From assembly GCA_017379935.1 (NCBI GenBank), contig JAFNVC010000016.1, positions 1 to 64,000 on the forward strand: 64,000 nucleotides of DNA, written 5' to 3'. The notes under the pieces are model-generated. The model worked only from the letters and a program-made list of their open reading frames with translations. It ran no database searches and was not told the DNA's origin. This document shows positions 53,198 through 61,203 of this stretch, piece by piece. The number at the start of each line of letters is the position of its first letter. Position 1 is the first letter of the stretch. Source of the stretch: Clostridia bacterium (lineage in GTDB: Bacteria; Bacillota; Clostridia; Oscillospirales; Acutalibacteraceae). The position numbers and the translations under genes are program-made.

Positions 53198-54838
53198 ATG
53201 AAACCTATGAAGGCTAATGTTACGGGCAGAAAGTGTCCCAAGCTCCCCGATTTTAAAACAGCAAAGGAAATCGTTCTTTACGGTGCGCAGGCTGGCGGCG
53301 ATAAGCTGCAGTATAAATTCTACAATTTTGAGGGCAATGTGGAGGATAAATCCTTCAATCAGGTCAACTATGAATTCCGCGGTATCGGCGAATACCTTTA
53401 CAAAAAAGGTCTCGCAGGCAAGAAGGTTGCTATTCTCAGCGAAAACTGCTACTACTGGATTGCGTGCTACTTCGCAATTATCACGGGTAATATGACAGTT
53501 ATTCCGATGGACCCGAAGCTCCCCGACGAGGATCTTACGGACGTTATCGTCAGAAGTGACTGTGATGCTATCATCTATTCAAATGACTTTGTTTCTTCAA
53601 TCGAAATGATGAAGAATACCGACGGCGTTGTTCTCACAGAGTACATCAAGCTTGAGGATTACTATGACATCATCGAGGAAGGCCACGCTTACGCCAAGGA
53701 GACAGGCAAGTCCTATCTTGACGAGCCCGTAAACGAGGATGACGTTGCTTTCATCGTTTACACATCAGGTACAACAGGTAAATCAAAGGGCGTTATGCTC
53801 ACACAGGGCAGCGTTGCAGCTGACGCTATCGCAGGCGTTAAATCCGCACCCAGCGGACACGCTATCGGCTTCCTTCCCCTTCACCATACATATTCATGGG
53901 TAAGCGCACTCTTCACGGGATGTCTTCTTTCCGAGTGGGGCTTCGTCTGCCGCAGCATCAAGGATATCCAGAAGGATCTTGCAGAATATCATCCGCACAA
54001 TTTCGCAGGCGTTCCTCTTGCAGTTGAGACTATCTATAAGAAAATATGGTTCACAGCCAAAAAGACGGGCAGAGACGAGGTTCTCAAGAAGGGTCTGAAG
54101 ATCAGCAACTTCCTTATGAAGCTCGGCATCGACAGAAGAAGAAAGATTTTCAAGACAATCATTGATAATCTCGGCGGTGAGCTTGCTCTCATCATCTGCG
54201 GCGGCGCTTATCTTGACGAAAAATATGAGCGCGGTATGTACGAAATGGGTATCCATATCGTCAACGGCTACGGTATCACAGAATGCTCACCCGCTATCAC
54301 GGCTAACAATCCCGACCACTTCAAGTTCGGTAGCTGCGGTACTCCCCTTGAGTGTAACGAAATCAAGATTCACGAGCCTGACGAAGAGGGTGTCGGTGAA
54401 ATCTACGTACGTGGTAAGAACGTTATGAAGGGCTACTATAAGGATCCCGAGGCAACAGCCGAGGCATTCGACGGCGAATGGTTCAAGACCGGCGACTACG
54501 GCTATATCGACGAGGACGGCTTCCTCTTCTTCCGCGGAAGAAAAAAGAACCTTATCGTTCTTTCAAACGGTAAGAACGTTTCTCCCGAGGAAATCGAGGA
54601 TAAGCTTTCAACAATCGAGTATGTAAAAGAGGTTGTCGTTTACGATGAGGACGGCTTCATCACAGCTGAATTCTTCCTTGATACTCTTGAGGTTCCCGAT
54701 GCAAAGGACAGAATCAAGGGCGACGTTAACGAGATCAACAAGAAGCTTCCGGGCTACAAGCAGGTTGCAAAGGTAAAGACACGCGACACAGAGTTCCCGA
54801 AGACAACAACCCTTAAGATTCTCAGAAACAAGAAATAA
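53198..54838 (+). CDS. AMP-forming acyl-CoA synthetase-like protein
   Basis: 546 residues from ATG 53198, chosen because the two upstream in-frame ATGs at 53177 and 53180 flank or overlap the ribosome site GGAGAGG (53182-53188). Motifs: FIVYTSGTTGKSKGVMLT, NGYGITECSPA, GEWFKTGDYGYID and FRGRKKNLIVLSNGKNVSPE, ending with the catalytic Lys in KTTTLKILRN. It resembles long-chain fatty-acid or o-succinylbenzoate-type ligases. No gene partner. The homologue at 41365 shares the general layout but differs in sequence. Confidence 0.9.
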   Translation: MKPMKANVTGRKCPKLPDFKTAKEIVLYGAQAGGDKLQYKFYNFEGNVEDKSFNQVNYEFRGIGEYLYKKGLAGKKVAILSENCYYWIACYFAIITGNMTVIPMDPKLPDEDLTDVIVRSDCDAIIYSNDFVSSIEMMKNTDGVVLTEYIKLEDYYDIIEEGHAYAKETGKSYLDEPVNEDDVAFIVYTSGTTGKSKGVMLTQGSVAADAIAGVKSAPSGHAIGFLPLHHTYSWVSALFTGCLLSEWGFVCRSIKDIQKDLAEYHPHNFAGVPLAVETIYKKIWFTAKKTGRDEVLKKGLKISNFLMKLGIDRRRKIFKTIIDNLGGELALIICGGAYLDEKYERGMYEMGIHIVNGYGITECSPAITANNPDHFKFGSCGTPLECNEIKIHEPDEEGVGEIYVRGKNVMKGYYKDPEATAEAFDGEWFKTGDYGYIDEDGFLFFRGRKKNLIVLSNGKNVSPEEIEDKLSTIEYVKEVVVYDEDGFITAEFFLDTLEVPDAKDRIKGDVNEINKKLPGYKQVAKVKTRDTEFPKTTTLKILRNKK

Positions 54839-54847
54839 AATATAATT

Positions 54848-54885
54848 GAGCAGTAAAAACCACTCGTTTTTACTGCTCTTTTTCT
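54848..54885 (+). terminator. Terminator of the second acyl-CoA synthetase
   Basis: GAGCAGTAAAAAC-CACTC-GTTTTTACTGCTC then TTTTTCTCTTT. Confidence 0.9.
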
Positions 54886-55015
54886 CTTTCATGGGGATAG
54901 GAAAAAACGCGCAGAATGAACAAACCGAGCCGAAGGTGTACAATGGTACATCGAGGCGAGATTTGTTTATAGCATAAAAATTATGCGGTCTGCACGTTTT
55001 TAACATCCCCTGCCT
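54886..55015. repeat. Intergenic palindromic sequence
   Basis: AACAAA...GTGTAC-AATG-GTACA...TTTGTT forms an imperfect 22-bp-arm inverted repeat at about 54922-54969, flanked by GGGGAT and ATCCCC. Nothing coding is seen. Confidence 0.5.
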
Positions 55016-55186
55016 TTACATAAAGGTATCCATCAGATTATTTGCCGTCTTAATGGCTTTGTTTGCCATTTTCTTGTAGTTCATTTTCTTTGAGCTCTTC
55101 ATCGAGCCGCCGATGAGTGCCGTTGCTCCGCCGACAAGCATTCCGACGCCGATACCCTTCATAACCGAAGAAGCCGTGCTTTTCAT
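55016..55186 (-). CDS. Small hydrophobic/basic protein of unknown function
   Basis: 56 residues: MKSTASSVMKGIGVGMLVGG then ATALIGGSMKSSKKMNYKKM then a C-terminal helix ANKAIKTANNLMDTFM. One Gly/Ala-rich hydrophobic helix (about 11-28) is followed by an amphipathic basic region. GGGGTGAT lies before the ATG at 55186. Small YtxH-like stress-associated proteins look similar, but no family can be named. It is transcribed towards the acyl-CoA synthetase terminator. Confidence 0.65.
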   Translation of the reverse strand: MKSTASSVMKGIGVGMLVGGATALIGGSMKSSKKMNYKKMANKAIKTANNLMDTFM

Positions 55187-55237
55187 AAAATCACCCCTTG
55201 ATTTTATTATCTGTCCGTCAGAGCAAAATATAATTAG

Positions 55238-55266
55238 TTGCTTTTTTCCAAGTATATTGTTATAAT
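55238..55266 (+). promoter_or_regulatory. Promoter for the pyridoxal kinase-trmL operon
   Basis: TTGCTT (55238-55243), 17-base spacer, TATAAT (55261-55266). Confidence 0.7.
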
Positions 55267-55287
55267 TAAGTTTTGGAGATGATAATT

Positions 55288-56130
55288 TTGGAAAAACAGA
55301 AAAAAATTGCTTTGATCAATGATATGTCCTGCATCGGCAGATGCTCTCTGACGGCAGGCATTCCTATTATATCCGCCTGCGGCTTTAGCTGCGTACCGAT
55401 GCCGACTGGAATTTTTTCCGCTCAGACGGAATTCGACGGCTATGTCTGCGCCGACCTGACAGACAGAATGCAGGCCTTTGCCGACCATTGGAAAACTATC
55501 GGCATCCGCTTTGACGCGATTTATACAGGCTATCTCGCAAGCAGAAGTCAGGCAGAATTCGTCAAGCGCTTTATGATTGATTTCAAAAAAAGCGATACTC
55601 TCTGCATCGTTGACCCCGTTATGGGCGATAACGGCGAGTTCTACAGCGGAATTGACGAAAGCTTCGTGGAAGAAATGCGTTTTCTCTGTTCAATGGCGGA
55701 TATCATCACGCCTAACGTAACCGAGGCGCAGATGATTGCGGGTGTTGAATGCACCGCCGCACCGTACAGCGCCGACCACATCAAGGAGCTTCTCATAAAG
55801 CTCCGCGGTCTCGGTACTCCGCGTATTGTTATCACGGGCATCGAAAGCGAGGACGGTCAGATCGGCTGTGCCGTATACGACAGCTTCACGCGTAAGGCGA
55901 ATATGTTCTTTACCCCGAAGGCGGAAGGCCGCTTCCCCGGCGCGGGCGACGTTTTCGCATCCTCACTCGTTTCCGCAGTAATGAGCGGAAAGGAATTTAC
56001 CGACGCGGTACAGATTGCAATGACCTTTGCCTGTGAATGTGTTGAAAAAACGGCACATTCTGACGAGCCTCGGGGCTTCGGACTTGCTTTTGAGCCGCAG
56101 ATATATAAACTCAGGGATATGGTGAAATAA
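55288..56130 (+). CDS. Pyridoxamine/pyridoxal kinase
   Basis: 280 residues from TTG 55288, nine bases after GGAG; ATG 55279 overlaps that ribosome site and is the alternative start. Ribokinase-like fold: INDMSCIGRCSLTAGIP at the N-terminus, IVDPVMGDNGEFY, ITPNVTEA and the anion-hole GRFPGAGDVFASSL. It phosphorylates vitamin B6 vitamers to supply pyridoxal phosphate, used for example by the aminotransferase at 43089. The stop overlaps the trmL start by one base (TAATG). Confidence 0.87.
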   Translation: MEKQKKIALINDMSCIGRCSLTAGIPIISACGFSCVPMPTGIFSAQTEFDGYVCADLTDRMQAFADHWKTIGIRFDAIYTGYLASRSQAEFVKRFMIDFKKSDTLCIVDPVMGDNGEFYSGIDESFVEEMRFLCSMADIITPNVTEAQMIAGVECTAAPYSADHIKELLIKLRGLGTPRIVITGIESEDGQIGCAVYDSFTRKANMFFTPKAEGRFPGAGDVFASSLVSAVMSGKEFTDAVQIAMTFACECVEKTAHSDEPRGFGLAFEPQIYKLRDMVK

Positions 56131-56642
56131 TGGCAACACTTAACATCGTTCTGGTCGAGCCCGAAATTCCGCAAAACACGGGAAACATCGCGCGCACCTG
56201 CGCCGCAACGGGCACAAGACTGCATATAATCGAGCCGATGGGCTTTAAAATTGACGACAGAAAATTAAAAAGAGCAGGTCTTGACTACTGGCACCTGCTC
56301 GACATTACATATTACAAAAATCTCGACGATTTCTTCGAGAAAAACAAGGGCGGCGAATACCGCTTTTTTACAACCAAAGCGCTCAACAAGCACACGGATG
56401 TGGAGTATCACGACGACGTTTTCCTTTTCTTCGGAAAAGAAACAAAGGGATTGCCCGAGCAGCTGCTCTTTGACAATCCCGAAAAATGTGTCCGTATTCC
56501 GATGATTAACGATTCCTCCGCACGAAGCCTCAACCTCTCCAATTCGGTTGCGATTGCGGTTTACGAGGTGCTCCGTCAATGGGATTACCCCGACCTGCTC
56601 TGTGCAGGAAAGCTTACCCAATTCAACTGGGAGGATAAATAA
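56130..56642 (+). CDS. trmL: tRNA (cytidine(34)-2'-O)-methyltransferase TrmL
   Basis: 170 residues, the SPOUT fold of TrmL. IVLVEPEIPQNTGNIARTC, then KRAGLDYWHLLD, FFGKETKGLP and RIPMND followed by ARSLNLSNSVAIAVYE, which make the knot that binds S-adenosylmethionine. It methylates the wobble base of certain tRNA-Leu. It overlaps the pyridoxal kinase gene by one base and abuts the dut gene on the opposite strand. Confidence 0.95.
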   Translation: MATLNIVLVEPEIPQNTGNIARTCAATGTRLHIIEPMGFKIDDRKLKRAGLDYWHLLDITYYKNLDDFFEKNKGGEYRFFTTKALNKHTDVEYHDDVFLFFGKETKGLPEQLLFDNPEKCVRIPMINDSSARSLNLSNSVAIAVYEVLRQWDYPDLLCAGKLTQFNWEDK

Positions 56643-57152
56643 TCATTTTGTTGTACTGCCGAAGCCGCCGTTGCGGACATCGGTAACGTCATCATCATAG
56701 GTGATACCGTATTCAATAAAAATACCCTGGGCAAAGCCCTGACCCGCCTTGACTTCAACGACCTTATTCTCGTTGGAGTCATTTGTTATTTTAATAAAAA
56801 TATGACCCTCGTTGTCGGAATAGTAGTAGTCGCTGTCGATAATGCCGACGGTGTTGTTGAGCTGAAGGCGGAATTTAAAGCCGAGTCCGCTTCTCGGATA
56901 AACCTTCAGCACCCAGCCCTCCTCGATTTCGCAACGGATGCCCGTCGGAATTTTGAGGGTTTTTCCCGGTTCAAGAGTAAAGTCAACGGGGCTGTAAATA
57001 TCATAGCCTGCCGAGCCCGATGTCGCACGGCGGGGTAATTTTATACCTTCATAAATCGTCTTGATTTCTTCAGCTGTACCGCCGAAATCCTCCGACCACG
57101 AGGAGCAGAAATTTTCAAAGCTTACCTTGCTGAATTTCGCCATTCTTTTCAT
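56643..57152 (-). CDS. dut: dUTP diphosphatase
   Basis: 169 residues from ATG 57152, with GGAG eight bases upstream. The five dUTPase motifs are visible: ATSGSAGYDIYSP, YPRSGLGFK, LNNTVGIIDSDYY, GQGFAQGIF and RNGGFGSTTK. An N-terminal extension of about 35 residues is longer than in minimal dUTPases. The enzyme hydrolyses dUTP to dUMP and keeps uracil out of DNA. Its stop meets the end of trmL directly. Confidence 0.92.
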   Translation of the reverse strand: MKRMAKFSKVSFENFCSSWSEDFGGTAEEIKTIYEGIKLPRRATSGSAGYDIYSPVDFTLEPGKTLKIPTGIRCEIEEGWVLKVYPRSGLGFKFRLQLNNTVGIIDSDYYYSDNEGHIFIKITNDSNENKVVEVKAGQGFAQGIFIEYGITYDDDVTDVRNGGFGSTTK

Positions 57153-57316
57153 AATAAATCTCCATTCCGATTAGTATGTTAATTTTATCATATATAACGG
57201 TAAAAGTAAACAAATCAGACTATTAAATAAATTTTTAAATTTTTATTTTCAGATATATTTACTTTTGAATAATATTCTGCTAAAATCGCCTTAAATTGAA
57301 AAAGAGGGGTGTTAAT

Positions 57317-59566
57317 ATGAGTGAGACAAGCAATATGCCTATTCCCCAAAAATTCCGCGACAGGCTGAACGCTATCGTAAAGCCCGAGGAAGTGCTTTTT
57401 TCGGTAGTCGGCGACCTTAACCTCAAGGGTAAATATGCCGAATCCGTTGCGGTTTTTCTGAAAGACAGAGTCATTACCTTTGACGAATGTCTTAAAGAGG
57501 AGTATAAGGTCACCCTTTATTCCGACATTGAAGAAGCTGGAATAAAGAGACTTTACGGCAACGCGATGTTCAAAATCAAAACCCGCAGCGGTAAAAAGGA
57601 GGACCTGCTGAGATTCTCCTACGCTTCGGCAGAGATTGCGGATGCGGGTGCAAACTTCATAAACGTTACCAACAAGAAAGGCTTCAGCCCCGACGAGGTC
57701 GAGGTAGTTTATGCCGTTTATAACAAGCAGCGCTCATTTTGTCCCAGATGCGGACGTAAGCTCCCTAAGCCGGGCGCAGAATGCATCAACTGTTCGGGAA
57801 AAAGCAAGGTAATCAGCAAATTCGCACGCTACATCACTCCCGAAAAGGGTCCGCTGTTTTTCTGTATGTTTTTATCCGTTATCACAACAGCGATGGCTCT
57901 TGTTCCGCCCTACATTACAAAAATACTCGTCGATAACGTTATCCCGCAGAACAATCTGAACGGGCTCATAAAAATAATTCTTATCCTCGCCGTTGTTTAT
58001 GTCGTGCAGTACGCAGTCAACGGTCTGCGCGCATATAAGCTACGACTGACGGGCAACAGAATCATTATGAGCATCAAAAAAGATATTTACGCAAAGTCAC
58101 AGTATCTTCCGATGAGCTTCTACGACAAGATTTCGACAGGCTCCGTTATCAACCGCGTCAATTCCGATGCTGCCGTTATACAGAGCTTCGTTATGAAAAT
58201 TTCGCAGGAGGCTATTGTTCAGGCATTCACGCTCGTCGGACTTATCGTGATTATGCTGAGCATGGACTGGAAGCTGACGTTGTTCTCACTCGTTCCCATT
58301 CCCGTAGTTGTCGTTGTGGCAAAGCTCTTCAGCCGTATCATCAAGCCGAAATATATGCGACTCTGGCGAAGAGGCTCCGCAATCTCTACCGTACTTGCAG
58401 ACACAATTCCGGGTGTCCGCATCGTAAAGGCGTTCACCAATGAAAGAAACGCTATCCGCAAGTTTGATTCCTTCTGCGACGAATGGTATAACGAGGATAA
58501 GAAGGTAGCCGCTCCCGCCGCAATCTTCCCGTCAATCATCACCTTCCTCGTAACCTGCGGCTCGCTGGTCATCTGGTTCGCGGGCGGTAAAATGGTTATC
58601 GGCGGTGACAGCGGTATCACACTCGGTCTTCTTGTTTCATTTATTTCTTATGCAAGTATGTTCTATAATCCCGTCAACTTCTTCGCAAATATCGGTGATA
58701 CATATCAGAACACGCTCGCATCTGCCGAAAAAATCCTCGATATTCTCGACGCTGAGCCGGAGCACAACTTCGGCAAGGGCAACATTGCACCGAGACTTGA
58801 CGGCAGAATCGAATTCCGCAACGTTAATTTTTCATTCGACCGCTCCAAAAAGGTGCTTTCAAATATCAATCTTACAATCGAGCCGGGTGACATCGTAGGT
58901 ATCGTCGGCACAACAGGCTCGGGCAAATCAACCCTCATCAACCTGCTGATGCGCTACTATGACGAATACGACGGAGAAATCCTCGTTGACGGTGAGAACA
59001 TACGCAACATCGATATGGATTATTACAGAAACTCCATAGGCTTTGTTCAGCAGGAGCCGATGATGTTCCGTGACACAATCTTCAACAACATCGCATACGG
59101 CAGTAATCAGCGCAACGTTGAGCAGGTGCTTTACGCGGCAGAGGTCGCCAACGCGCACGGCTTTATCTCCAAGATGCCCGATGCTTATGACACGATGCTC
59201 GGCGAACGCGGTGTCGGTCTTTCGGGCGGTGAAAAGCAGAGAGTCTCAATTGCAAGAGCCGTCCTCAAAAATCCGAGCATTCTGATTTTTGACGAAGCGA
59301 CCGCGGCTGTTGACTCCGAAACCGAAAATCTTATCCAGACGGCTATTGAAAGACTTATCAGCGGCAGAACAACGCTTATGATCGCTCACCGTCTTTCAAC
59401 CCTGCGAAAGGCAAATAAGATTGTCGTTGTCGATAAGGGCGAAATCGTTGAATGCGGAACACCCGACGAGCTTATGGCACTCAAGGGCAAGTACTACAAG
59501 CTGATAGAAATTCAGTCTATGGGTGACTTACTCCGAAAGAAAAAAGAAGAAGAAAACTTTGAATAA
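57317..59566 (+). CDS. ABC exporter with N-terminal PH-like domain and zinc ribbon
   Basis: 749 residues from ATG 57317, preceded by AGAGGGGTG; the frame is open seven codons upstream. The first 130 residues form a regulatory-looking domain, followed by a zinc ribbon CPRCGRKL...CINCSGK (about 143-160). Six transmembrane helices (about 180-450) and a complete ATPase follow: GTTGSGKST (Walker A), LSGGEKQR (signature), ILIFDEATAAVD (Walker B) and HRLST. As a half-transporter it would work as a homodimer. It is followed by a DUF1854 gene, a pairing known from other bacteria where both are linked to cyanophycin metabolism. Confidence 0.88.
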   Translation: MSETSNMPIPQKFRDRLNAIVKPEEVLFSVVGDLNLKGKYAESVAVFLKDRVITFDECLKEEYKVTLYSDIEEAGIKRLYGNAMFKIKTRSGKKEDLLRFSYASAEIADAGANFINVTNKKGFSPDEVEVVYAVYNKQRSFCPRCGRKLPKPGAECINCSGKSKVISKFARYITPEKGPLFFCMFLSVITTAMALVPPYITKILVDNVIPQNNLNGLIKIILILAVVYVVQYAVNGLRAYKLRLTGNRIIMSIKKDIYAKSQYLPMSFYDKISTGSVINRVNSDAAVIQSFVMKISQEAIVQAFTLVGLIVIMLSMDWKLTLFSLVPIPVVVVVAKLFSRIIKPKYMRLWRRGSAISTVLADTIPGVRIVKAFTNERNAIRKFDSFCDEWYNEDKKVAAPAAIFPSIITFLVTCGSLVIWFAGGKMVIGGDSGITLGLLVSFISYASMFYNPVNFFANIGDTYQNTLASAEKILDILDAEPEHNFGKGNIAPRLDGRIEFRNVNFSFDRSKKVLSNINLTIEPGDIVGIVGTTGSGKSTLINLLMRYYDEYDGEILVDGENIRNIDMDYYRNSIGFVQQEPMMFRDTIFNNIAYGSNQRNVEQVLYAAEVANAHGFISKMPDAYDTMLGERGVGLSGGEKQRVSIARAVLKNPSILIFDEATAAVDSETENLIQTAIERLISGRTTLMIAHRLSTLRKANKIVVVDKGEIVECGTPDELMALKGKYYKLIEIQSMGDLLRKKKEEENFE

Positions 59567-59578
59567 GGAGGAGTGAAA

Positions 59579-60064
59579 ATGCCTAACTATATTGAAAGCT
59601 CTGCAATAAAGCTTACACCGAGAGACCGTATTTTTGTTGACGCGGAGTTCTACACGGGCGAAAAATTTGAAAATCTTGAGCTTCACAGAATGTTCCCGAT
59701 AACAGGTCTTACAAAATACATAGCACTTGTCGATTCCGAGGGTAACGAAATCGGCATCATCCGAGACGTTGAGGAGCTTATGCCCGAGTCTCGCGATACT
59801 GCCTTACAGTGTCTCGACGAATACTATATGATGCCGAGAATCAAGCGCTTTATAAAAATGAGCGAAAAGTTCGAAATCTGGATGTGGACGGTGGAGACCG
59901 ACAAGGGCATCTGCACCTTTGAAATACGAAATCACATCACGGCAATCAAGCCTCTTTACGACGGACGCGTGCTGATAAAGGATGCGAACGACAACCGATA
60001 CGAAATTCCCGATGTAAAACAGCTTGATAAAAAGAGCTATAAAATGATATCACCCAAGCTTTGA
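59579..60064 (+). CDS. DUF1854 domain protein, partner of the ABC exporter
   Basis: 161 residues from ATG 59579, with AAGGAGGAG upstream; GTG 59573 belongs to the ribosome site. It is a small soluble protein, MPNYIESSAIKLTPRDRIFV, with ITGLTKYIALVDSEGNEIGI, FEIWMWTVETDKG and ITAIKPLYDGRVLIKDANDN. It lies 12 bases after the ABC gene. DUF1854 genes are found next to ABC transporters of this kind in other phyla; the function is not established. Confidence 0.82.
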   Translation: MPNYIESSAIKLTPRDRIFVDAEFYTGEKFENLELHRMFPITGLTKYIALVDSEGNEIGIIRDVEELMPESRDTALQCLDEYYMMPRIKRFIKMSEKFEIWMWTVETDKGICTFEIRNHITAIKPLYDGRVLIKDANDNRYEIPDVKQLDKKSYKMISPKL

Positions 60065-60080
60065 TGAAAGGACGATTTTA

Positions 60081-60407
60081 ATGAAATTACTTATTGCTAT
60101 TGTAAATAACGAGGACAGCGCGCTCGTTTCCTCAGCGTTGACGAAGGACGGCTTCAGCGTTACAAAGCTTTCCACAACCGGCGGATTCCTTATGGTTGGC
60201 AACACTACCCTGCTCATCGGTGCAGACGACAAGGATGTTCCCAAGGCAAAGGAAATTATTAAGAAAAATTCCGAAACAAGAACTCGCTCAGTCCCCTCCA
60301 CCGCTGCTCTCGGCGGCGGACTTTCCGAAGGCGATCTCGGAGTTGAGGTCAAAATCGGCGGTGCTATCGTCTTCACCGTTGACGTTGAAGGCGTAGATAA
60401 ATATTAA
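60081..60407 (+). CDS. darA: PII-like cyclic-di-AMP receptor (DarA/PstA)
   Basis: 108 residues. MKLLIAIVNNEDSALVSSAL, then LSTTGGFLMVGNTTLLIGAD and GAIVFTVDVEGVDKY match the CdAMP receptor family (PF06153). As in DarA the loops bind c-di-AMP in a trimer; the target is unknown. It follows the DUF1854 gene by 16 bases, which may put the ABC exporter under c-di-AMP-linked control. Confidence 0.93.
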   Translation: MKLLIAIVNNEDSALVSSALTKDGFSVTKLSTTGGFLMVGNTTLLIGADDKDVPKAKEIIKKNSETRTRSVPSTAALGGGLSEGDLGVEVKIGGAIVFTVDVEGVDKY

Positions 60408-60412
60408 AAAGC

Positions 60413-60440
60413 AAATCACCCGTTGTGAAACGGGTGATTT
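60413..60440. terminator. Bidirectional terminator after darA
   Basis: AAATCACCCGTT-GTGA-AACGGGTGATTT, shared with the convergent YhhN-type gene. Confidence 0.8.
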
Positions 60441-60444
60441 TAGT

Positions 60445-61182
60445 TTATACTGCGATATTTAAAATTGTAAGACCGAGAAGCATCTGCGCATAGAAGTAGG
60501 TCCAGATATTAACCTTTCGTATCGCATAGCTTTTTGAATATCTGTGAGTAAAGCGCAGAAGCGCGAGCGTAAAATCTGAAAGAGTGAACAGTCCTGCGCC
60601 GAGGATAAGTATAATTCCCGTTGCGGGCGCGTTTTCGATTGTTGAATCAATTATAAACCTTATGCTCAGCCACAATGCCTTAACGAGCATAATCATAATG
60701 ACATTCATATAAACCGTACACGGCAGGAATGCCTTTCCGTATTCCGCCTTATGTGTGTAGAGTCTGAACTGGCTGAAGCAGATCCCCGTTATCATCAGTA
60801 AAGCCTCGGTAAAATCGAGAAACGGTGCATCGGGGAAATATGTTCTCTGCACCTTCAGAAACGCCGCTATGTAGCAGATGTGACCGACCATAAAGGTGAG
60901 AACACCTGAAATAAACCAATTTTCCGTCACCTTGTAGTGGAGCAGAAAATCTCCTGCCCACGAAAAAACAAGGCCGATCAGAATAAAAAATGCATAGTTT
61001 GAAAAATTACCTGCAGTGAACATCGCAAGCAAAGCATTGAGTAAAAAAATCGTCGAGCAGGTCATTTTCATTGTCAACGATTTTTTGTTGGGCTTCGGAA
61101 TTTCAACCTTTAAAAACATAAAGGTTGTCACTGCCTGTAAGATAAACAAAACTGCAAAACCAATTATATTCGGTACTGACAT
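60445..61182 (-). CDS. YhhN-family membrane protein (lysoplasmalogenase-like)
   Basis: 245 residues from ATG 61182, nine bases after AAAGGGG; TTG 61188 is too close to the site. Seven or eight membrane helices. AGDFLLHY and FTLSDFTLAL carry the Asp pair conserved in this family, members of which (TMEM86/YhhN) cleave the vinyl-ether bond of lysoplasmalogens. Clostridia make plasmalogens, so that activity is plausible here. It is the first gene of nothing obvious; the serine hydrolase at 61204 lies just upstream on the same strand. Confidence 0.83.
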   Translation of the reverse strand: MSVPNIIGFAVLFILQAVTTFMFLKVEIPKPNKKSLTMKMTCSTIFLLNALLAMFTAGNFSNYAFFILIGLVFSWAGDFLLHYKVTENWFISGVLTFMVGHICYIAAFLKVQRTYFPDAPFLDFTEALLMITGICFSQFRLYTHKAEYGKAFLPCTVYMNVIMIMLVKALWLSIRFIIDSTIENAPATGIILILGAGLFTLSDFTLALLRFTHRYSKSYAIRKVNIWTYFYAQMLLGLTILNIAV

Positions 61183-61203
61183 TCTCAAAACCCCTTTACA
61201 AAT

